This document shows, piece after piece, positions 31,739 through 36,486 of a stretch of 36,486 bases of DNA (the first letter of the stretch is position 1; every line of letters begins with the position of its first letter). The notes under the pieces were generated by a model that searched no databases, was not told the DNA's origin, and worked only from the letters and a program-made list of their open reading frames with translations. A program made the translations under genes and the position numbers. This stretch comes from Fimenecus sp045595185 (GTDB lineage Bacteria; Bacillota; Clostridia; Oscillospirales; Acutalibacteraceae), in NCBI GenBank assembly GCA_045595185.1, contig JAZNZX010000032.1, positions 1 to 36,486 of the forward strand, read 5' to 3'.

Positions 31739-33112
31739 ATGGCATACGATTACAATAAAAGTACAGCACTCATCATCGGTATGACCGATACTGACGAAAA
31801 AGTTACTGCTGCAAGCGGCAGAATTTCAACTCAGGAAGGTACAGCGCTCTCAATCTGGGATAAATCACAGGATAAAGAGAAAAACGCCAACCTTATCGGA
31901 AAGGTTACTGCATCAGGTCATACAAGTACCGTTGAGCATACATATTTCCAGCTTGCATTCCAGAATGTTACTGCTGTTGTTGAACAGTTTATTATTGAAT
32001 TCCGTCTTGCTTCATATACAGTCAAGTCAAGACGATATGTAAACTTCAGTGATGCAGGTTTCTATGTACCTGAATTCAATGACGCAGAAATCGAAAAGTC
32101 ATACAAGGAGCATATGAGTAAAATGTTTGCTCTTTATGATGAGCTTTGCGCAAATGGTGTTCTTCGTGAGGATGCTCGTTTTGTATTGCCGTATTGTCTT
32201 TACAGTAATTTCTTCTGTTCAGTAAATGGCAGAGAATTTCTCAATATGCTTACTGCTATGATTTGTGGCAGAGGGGCAAAGTATCCTGAAATCAAGAAAT
32301 TAGGTCTTGAGCTTTATGAACAGGCAAAGGAACGCGCACCTGGTATTATGTCAAGCTTCAACCCTGAAAAGGCAGTTAATGATGTTCCTGACCTTTCATT
32401 TATTGATATTGAACCTGAACATACAAAAACTCCTGTTGAGTTGTTGGCATATACTCCGAATGCTGCAAAATGTGTTGCGAGAAATGCGCTTATTGCTGAT
32501 AACAATTACAGCACAGAACAGATTGAAAAGATTATATCTGATGATGACACAACAAAGAAAATCGTTGAGGCAGTTGTTAAGTGCAAACGCCCAAGAGCTT
32601 TGGAATGTGCAAACTACACATTGAGATTCAACAATGTTTCTCTTTCTTGTATCACTCATTTTGCAAGACACAGAATTCAGTCAATTCAGATTCCTGAGCT
32701 TATAAAAACAGACAGAATGAGCTTTATTATTCCACCTGTTTTAAACGATAAGCCTGAACTTCTTGAAAAGTACAAAAATGCCTTTAAAGAAACAGCAAGT
32801 GAGTATGCAAGACTTAAAAATCTTGGTGTATCCGAAGAACTTTTGGTATATTATCAGCTCAGCGGTAATACACTTGATATAGTAACAACAATGAATGCAA
32901 GACAGCTTCTTCTCTTTATGCGACTTCGTTCATGCACTCGCGCTCAATGGGAAATTCAGGAATATGCCGTTGATGCACTTTGTCAGCTTCGAAAGGTTGA
33001 ACCTGCAATTTTCAATTTCTATGGCCCAAGCTGTTTCGTAGGTGCTTGTCCTGAGGGACGAATGAGTTGCGGAAAAGCAGCCGAAATCAAGGAGAAATTT
33101 TCAAACCTTTAA
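31739..33112 (+). CDS. thyX: Flavin-dependent thymidylate synthase with two fused ThyX domains, 457 aa
   Basis: ThyX makes dTMP from dUMP using FAD and methylene-THF. Usual ThyX is ~220-250 aa and works as a tetramer with the RHRx7S motif. Here two ThyX-like domains are fused. Domain 1 (about 1-215) has GHTSTVEHTYF (His61, Glu66, His67) and FRLASYTVKSRRY: Ser97, Arg99 and Tyr100 are kept but the RHR is EFR (87-89). Domain 2 (about 235-457) has FARHRIQSIQIPELIKTDRM: Arg310-His311-Arg312 are kept but the x7S position is Glu320 and RY is lost; it keeps LRSCTRAQWEIQEYA. The halves therefore look complementary. Larger ThyX proteins are known in some bacteria, such as chlamydiae. It is 12 bases before the amidase gene. 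Confidence 0.87.
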   Translation: MAYDYNKSTALIIGMTDTDEKVTAASGRISTQEGTALSIWDKSQDKEKNANLIGKVTASGHTSTVEHTYFQLAFQNVTAVVEQFIIEFRLASYTVKSRRYVNFSDAGFYVPEFNDAEIEKSYKEHMSKMFALYDELCANGVLREDARFVLPYCLYSNFFCSVNGREFLNMLTAMICGRGAKYPEIKKLGLELYEQAKERAPGIMSSFNPEKAVNDVPDLSFIDIEPEHTKTPVELLAYTPNAAKCVARNALIADNNYSTEQIEKIISDDDTTKKIVEAVVKCKRPRALECANYTLRFNNVSLSCITHFARHRIQSIQIPELIKTDRMSFIIPPVLNDKPELLEKYKNAFKETASEYARLKNLGVSEELLVYYQLSGNTLDIVTTMNARQLLLFMRLRSCTRAQWEIQEYAVDALCQLRKVEPAIFNFYGPSCFVGACPEGRMSCGKAAEIKEKFSNL

Positions 33113-33124
33113 TAAACAAGAATT

Positions 33125-33844
33125 ATGAATAAAAAACGAGTAAAAAAGAACAACAGAAAAAGCTTTCTTTTTCCCATAACGGCACTTTTTTCTCTTGCCA
33201 TCTGTATAGTATTGGCACTTGTGGTCGTTGGTGGAGATGAAACAATTTATTACCTGACACAAATGAACTTTATTCCCGACAAAAAGACTGTGTGTATTGA
33301 CCCTGGTCACGGTGGCACAAGTTCAGGTGCAACTCTCGGAAGCAGATATGAAAAAGACGATACATTAAATCTGTCACTTTTGGTCAGAGACATTCTGGAA
33401 GATAGGGGATATACTGTTGTTATGACTCGCGATGATGATAGCGACGTATCTCTTGCCGACAGATGTAAAACTGCCAACAAGGAAAGAGCGTCGCTTTTTG
33501 TTTCGATTCACCGTAATTCAAGCACATCGGCTGATGCCACAGGGGTCGAAATGTGGATTCATTCAGGAAATCCTACCGACGATAATCTGTTGGCACAGAA
33601 CATTCTCGATTGCTTTGATACGCTTGATATAATGACAAATCGCGGAATTCATCTTGGCTATCGTGATGGTGAAAGTATGAATTATTACATAAACCGACAT
33701 ACAAAAATGCCGTCAGTATTGGCCGAAATCGGCTTTATTTCAAATAAAACAGACAACCAAAAATACGATGAGAATCTTGACGACTATGCAAAAGCAATAG
33801 CAGACGGAATTGAAATGACATTAAAAGAGATGTATAGTGAATAA
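33125..33844 (+). CDS. N-acetylmuramoyl-L-alanine amidase (Amidase_3), 239 aa
   Basis: Zinc amidase that removes the stem peptide from peptidoglycan. An N-terminal signal-anchor (about 16-37) is followed by an Amidase_3 domain: IDPGHGGTSSG (first zinc His), RYEKDDTLNLSL (Glu ligand), FVSIHRNSS (second His) and the catalytic VLAEIGFISN. CwlD/AmiC-type length with no cell-wall-binding repeats. There is only a weak ribosome-binding site and no promoter in the 12-base gap, so it is probably transcribed with thyX. Confidence 0.92.
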   Translation: MNKKRVKKNNRKSFLFPITALFSLAICIVLALVVVGGDETIYYLTQMNFIPDKKTVCIDPGHGGTSSGATLGSRYEKDDTLNLSLLVRDILEDRGYTVVMTRDDDSDVSLADRCKTANKERASLFVSIHRNSSTSADATGVEMWIHSGNPTDDNLLAQNILDCFDTLDIMTNRGIHLGYRDGESMNYYINRHTKMPSVLAEIGFISNKTDNQKYDENLDDYAKAIADGIEMTLKEMYSE

Positions 33845-33859
33845 AGTATAAAAATGTAG

Positions 33860-33906
33860 GGGCGATTCACGAATCGCCCGTTTTTTGTGACCAAACGGGA
33901 ATTTTT
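33860..33906 (+). terminator. Two overlapping terminator hairpins after the amidase gene
   Basis: Hairpin A: GGGCGATTC / GAATCGCCC (33860-33868, 33871-33879) followed by six T after one G. Hairpin B: CCCGTTT / AAACGGG (33877-33883, 33893-33899) followed by AATTTTT. They share CCC (33877-33879) so only one can form at a time. The TAGGGGCGATTC...CGAATCGCCC core resembles a short dispersed palindrome. Confidence 0.75.
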
Positions 33907-33957
33907 GCGTCTATATAAGTGAAAGGACTTTCAAAACCAATCCAAGGTGGTGTGTTT

Positions 33958-34515
33958 ATGGATGATAAAAAAATCGTGGAATTGTTTTGGCAACGAGATG
34001 AATCTGCAATAAGCGAAACAAAAGCAATATACAGTAATTATTGCTATTCAATTGCTTATGGAATTCTTAAAAACAATGAAGATGCAGAAGAATGTGAAAA
34101 CGATACATATTTAGAGGTTTGGAACAGTATTCCACCGAAAAAACCTACGCATTTATCTGCTTTTTTAGGTACTATTACACGACAGAATGCAATTGATAAA
34201 TGGAGACACAAAAATGCTTCTAAACGAGGTGGAGAAGTTCAACTTTCTCTTGATGAGCTTGAGGGCTGTATTCCTGACAATCGCACCATAGACGACAATC
34301 TTCTTGCAGAAGAATTATCAAAGAAAATATCAGACTTTTTGAGAACACTACCACAGGATGAAAGGATTGTGTTTCTCCGAAGATATTGGTATTTTGACTC
34401 CATAAACGACATTTGTGAACGATTCGGCTACGGAAAAAGTAAAGTAAAAATGATGTTGAAAAGAACAAGAGATAAGTTGATTTCTTATCTTGAACAGGAA
34501 GGAGCATTATTATGA
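33958..34515 (+). CDS. ECF-type RNA polymerase sigma factor, 185 aa
   Basis: Sigma-70 family extracytoplasmic-function regulator. Region 2 (about 10-80) includes CYSIAYGILKNNEDAEECENDTY-type helices (seen as YGILKNNEDAEECENDTYLE and FLGTITRQNAIDKWRHK), and region 4 (about 120-175) contains LPQDERIVFLRRYWYFDSI and the helix-turn-helix ICERFGYGKSKVKMMLKRTR. ATG at 33958 is set by the AAGGTGG site; an in-frame extension upstream has none. It overlaps the serpin gene by four bases (ATGA), the classic arrangement of a sigma factor with its membrane anti-sigma factor. No typical GGAAC/CGTC ECF promoter was found in the 70 bases upstream, so autoregulation is not shown. Confidence 0.92.
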   Translation: MDDKKIVELFWQRDESAISETKAIYSNYCYSIAYGILKNNEDAEECENDTYLEVWNSIPPKKPTHLSAFLGTITRQNAIDKWRHKNASKRGGEVQLSLDELEGCIPDNRTIDDNLLAEELSKKISDFLRTLPQDERIVFLRRYWYFDSINDICERFGYGKSKVKMMLKRTRDKLISYLEQEGALL

Positions 34516-36086
34516 AATCTGATAAACTGACAGATGCTATCGGTATGATAGATGAAGATTTGATTGCAGAAGCAAACGGTAAAATCAAAAAAGGCTATTC
34601 ACAATATATTAAATGGTTGATTCCTGTTGCAGCAGTATTTATGATTATGATTGTGGCTGTACCGTTTTTGAAACAGGACAAACCTATTTTACAAAATCCG
34701 ATAACCGAAAGTACATCACATTCTGATGAACAGCCGACAGATAATAAACAATCGATAAATAATGAAAATCCGTCGGAAGAACAGTCAGATAATAATTCCG
34801 AGGAACCGTCAACAGGCACAATAATACCGTCAATCGGTGACAATATTGTAACACCGATAGTTAAAACATTATGCCTTGCAAAATATCCGCAGATGATACA
34901 ATATCCGACTGATTTTGAAGATTTATCTGCGTGGTATGACAGTAAAGACGAACGAAAAGTGTATTGCGGTGCAGGAAAAAATCTTGGTGCGTTTTTCAGA
35001 AAAACATCACAGGAATTTCTTTCAGATGCAGACGGTGAAAACCGACTCTATTCACCTTTGAATGTGTATATGGCACTTGCTATGACTGCTGAAATTTCCG
35101 ACGGAGAAACAAGACAGCAGATTCTCGACCTGATTGGTGCAGACAGTATGGAAGCTCTGCGGAAGCAGGCAAATTCCGTATGGAATGCAAATTATAGCAA
35201 TGACGGTGCTGTTACAAGTATCCTTGCGAGCTCGTTATGGCTTAACAATAATATTTCATTCAACAAAAAAATAATTGATATACTTGGAACTAATTATTAT
35301 GCTTCCTCGTATCAGGGAACAATGGGCTCAAAGGAAATGAACGATGAATTGAAAAAATGGCTCAATTCACAGACAGGCGGTATGTTAAGTGATGAAATAA
35401 GTGATGTAGAGCTTGATTCAAGAACAGTAATGGCTTTGGCAACAACAATTTTCTATCAGGCAAAATGGTATTCGGAATTTCAGGAGTCATATACTGTCAA
35501 GAAAGTTTTCCATTCGCCGACAGGGGACATAACCTGTGATTTTATGAATCGTACAGAGTTTGACGAGTGGTATTGTTGGGGAAACAATTTTTCTGCAGTA
35601 GGAAAACCGCTTGCAAACAGCGGAAAAATGTACTTTATTCTGCCTGACGAAAATGTCGGTATTGACGAATTGCTCGTTGACAATGAATTGTGGTCATTTA
35701 TGAATTGCGGTGGTTACTGGAGTAAAAGTCAGAAGATAAAAATCAATTTATCTGTGCCGAAATTTGATGTTTCGTCAGAACAGGATTTAAAAACGGGACT
35801 TCAGAACCTTGGCGTTACAAACTGCTTTGATGAAAAGAAGTCGGATTTCAGTTCTCTTTGTGATAATTATAAAGAACCGATATTTATTTCTAAAATTGAG
35901 CACGGTGTAAGAGTTGCAATTGACGAAGAAGGTGTCACAGCAACAGCATATACTGTGGAAATGCTGGCAGGTTCAACACGACCGACCGATGAGGAAATTG
36001 ATTTTGTCCTCGACAGACCGTTTATATTCGTGATTACAAGTGAAGACGGTTTACCGTTATTCACAGGTGTTGTAAATCAACCATAA
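34512..36086 (+). CDS. Membrane-anchored serpin with anti-sigma-like N-terminus, 524 aa
   Basis: Residues 1-33 are a short charged cytoplasmic segment (TDAIGMIDEDLIAEA) of the kind that begins many Clostridial anti-sigma proteins encoded after an ECF gene. A helix at about 34-51 is followed by a Ser/Asn/Glu/Gln/Pro-rich linker (about 60-110) and a full serpin domain (about 150-524): LYSPLNVYMALAM, the hinge DEEGVTATAYTVEM (471-484) and the signature VLDRPFIFVITSEDG (499-513) with LFTGVV at the end. The small, uncharged P15-P9 hinge is that of an inhibitory serpin. The reactive loop runs to about 495; P1 is probably within AGSTRP (486-491) but cannot be fixed because the loop is longer than in antitrypsin. 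Start codon overlaps the sigma gene. Confidence 0.9.
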   Translation: MKSDKLTDAIGMIDEDLIAEANGKIKKGYSQYIKWLIPVAAVFMIMIVAVPFLKQDKPILQNPITESTSHSDEQPTDNKQSINNENPSEEQSDNNSEEPSTGTIIPSIGDNIVTPIVKTLCLAKYPQMIQYPTDFEDLSAWYDSKDERKVYCGAGKNLGAFFRKTSQEFLSDADGENRLYSPLNVYMALAMTAEISDGETRQQILDLIGADSMEALRKQANSVWNANYSNDGAVTSILASSLWLNNNISFNKKIIDILGTNYYASSYQGTMGSKEMNDELKKWLNSQTGGMLSDEISDVELDSRTVMALATTIFYQAKWYSEFQESYTVKKVFHSPTGDITCDFMNRTEFDEWYCWGNNFSAVGKPLANSGKMYFILPDENVGIDELLVDNELWSFMNCGGYWSKSQKIKINLSVPKFDVSSEQDLKTGLQNLGVTNCFDEKKSDFSSLCDNYKEPIFISKIEHGVRVAIDEEGVTATAYTVEMLAGSTRPTDEEIDFVLDRPFIFVITSEDGLPLFTGVVNQP

Positions 36087-36107
36087 AACAGAATGATATA
36101 AATAAGA

Positions 36108-36139
36108 GCAGTTACTATTTGTTTTGTAACTGCTTTTTA
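36108..36139 (+). terminator. Terminator of the sigma-serpin operon
   Basis: A perfect 9-bp stem AGCAGTTAC / GTAACTGCT followed by TTTT(A). Confidence 0.88.
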
Positions 36140-36194
36140 TATATGAATATTTTTCAGGAACAATAAATAATTTTATTTTTTCATAAAAAAACAC

Positions 36195-36223
36195 TTGACA
36201 ATTTCAAACTGTTGATATATAAT
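36195..36223 (+). promoter_or_regulatory. Consensus promoter of the tRNA gene
   Basis: TTGACA, 17-base spacer, TATAAT: a perfect sigma-A promoter, 13 bases before the tRNA 5' end. Confidence 0.93.
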
Positions 36224-36236
36224 CATTTTTGCTCGT

Positions 36237-36310
36237 TGGGGAATAGTGTAACGGTAGCACGACAGACTCTGACTCTGTTTGTTGGGGTTCGAATCCCTAT
36301 TCCCCAGCCA
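36237..36310 (+). tRNA. tRNA-Gln, anticodon CTG
   Basis: The cloverleaf folds by eye: acceptor TGGGGAA / TTCCCCA, D arm GTGT...GCAC, anticodon stem ACAGA / TCTGT with loop CTCTGAC (anticodon CTG, reads CAG), T arm TGGGG-TTCGAAT-CCCTA, discriminator G and an encoded CCA. It stands alone with its own promoter and terminator. Confidence 0.96.
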
Positions 36311-36315
36311 TTAAA

Positions 36316-36345
36316 GACCATCGGAAATATCCGGTGGTCTTATTT
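36316..36345 (+). terminator. Terminator of the tRNA gene
   Basis: A 10-bp stem GACCATCGGA / TCCGGTGGTC with one wobble pair, loop AATA, then TTATTT; the T-tract runs straight into the insertion sequence at 36346. Confidence 0.85.
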
Positions 36346-36486
36346 TTGTATTCGAAAACCCCTGGCTGTGCCAGGGGTTCAAAAAAGCTTTAGCGATGAG
36401 TATAAAAATAAAACTCCTTTTGATATAATGAAAATGCGGCTACCAACTGCATAGAAAATCAAAAGGAGGACATTCAAAATGAATGA
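36346..36486 (+). mobile_element. Right IS fragment: 5' end of an IS200/IS605-like element, opening of transposase ORF
   Basis: Perfect inverted copy (36346-36481) of the left end. It holds the subterminal 10-bp hairpin (36357-36379), an extended -10 box (36421-36429), an AAGGAGG site (36463-36469) and an ATG at 36479 with only eight coding bases visible (Met-Asn-...). The transposase reads out of the window. The segment from the start of identity to the window edge is exactly 141 bases, a common final k-mer length, so the window may be a contig that stopped inside a repeat. Family assignment is inference from hairpin layout only. Confidence 0.65.
36414..36468 (+). promoter_or_regulatory. IS leader: ribosome-site-hiding inverted repeat with promoter in its loop
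   Basis: CTCCTTTTGAT (36414-36424) is perfectly complementary to ATCAAAAGGAG (36458-36468), which includes most of the AAGGAGG site. The extended -10 box TGATATAAT ends at 36429, so the element's own transcript would start in the loop (near 36436) and lack the blocking strand. Read-through RNA from outside would contain both strands and hide the site. The same layout exists in the left copy. Confidence 0.7.

Noticed and set aside
34512..36086. Serpin reactive-site P1 at Arg490
   Set aside because: Arg490 is followed by Pro, which disfavours cleavage by trypsin-like proteases, and the long loop makes the P1 count uncertain; no residue is claimed.
1..36486. Terminal inverted repeats as ends of a linear plasmid, phage or one giant transposon
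   Set aside because: The repeats contain an outward transposase leader with ribosome-binding site and ATG, and the interior is housekeeping genes without replication, capsid or conjugation functions.

Overview
The window looks like chromosomal DNA of an AT-rich, anaerobic, Gram-positive gut-type Clostridia, probably Oscillospirales (Ruminococcus / Eubacterium siraeum-like). The grounds are low G+C, strong AAGGAGG ribosome-binding sites, consensus sigma-A promoters, a six-subunit Rnf operon, ThyX instead of ThyA, a bacterial serpin and dispersed palindromic intergenic repeats. This is inference; no rRNA or marker tree is available.

Layout. 1-136 and 36346-36481 are perfect 136-bp inverted copies of the 5' end of one insertion sequence, with the transposase reading outward at both ends. 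182-3955 (-): GH3 beta-glucosidase and RmuC. 4095-7365 (+): orphan peptide-binding lipoprotein, VanZ-like protein, DUF1015 protein. 7689-8417 (+): YczE-type membrane protein. 8428-9430 (+): consensus promoter, yybP-ykoY (Mn2+) riboswitch and an SPFH protein. 9502-13691 (-): tandem-domain class II aldolase, class III aminotransferase, iron alcohol dehydrogenase. 14068-20986 (+): apbE, a NusG-II protein, a Gx transporter and rnfCDGEAB. 20987-21905: gene-poor stretch with repeats and a promoter-equipped 36-aa ORF. 21906-24909 (-): GPH-type transporter, trmB, yhhN. 25155-31327 (-): tightly packed operon tmk, DUF2156, GNAT, DJ-1, 5-FCL, mltG, U32. 31739-33844 (+): double-domain ThyX and an amidase. 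33958-36086 (+): ECF sigma factor overlapping a membrane-anchored serpin whose N-terminus resembles an anti-sigma factor. 36237-36310: tRNA-Gln(CUG).

How the genes fit together. The Rnf operon encodes a ferredoxin:NAD+ ion pump together with ApbE, which flavinylates RnfG and RnfD. tmk and thyX are divergent, so dTMP synthesis and its phosphorylation share one intergenic region. Cell-wall genes (mltG, amidase) are mixed with folate and tRNA-modification genes.

Most promising items: (i) the ECF sigma / anti-sigma-serpin pair, which could be a protease-sensing signalling module; (ii) a Mn2+ riboswitch controlling an SPFH protein rather than a metal exporter; (iii) a ThyX fusion whose two halves carry complementary pieces of the active-site motif; (iv) an IS200/IS605-like element sitting directly behind transcription terminators in the same orientation at both ends; (v) a tiny gene at 21470-21580 behind an array of TTGTGCAA sites. 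Three copies of one ~160-190-bp palindromic repeat, and a fourth element with similar ends, lie only between genes. No CRISPR, phage or plasmid genes were seen.
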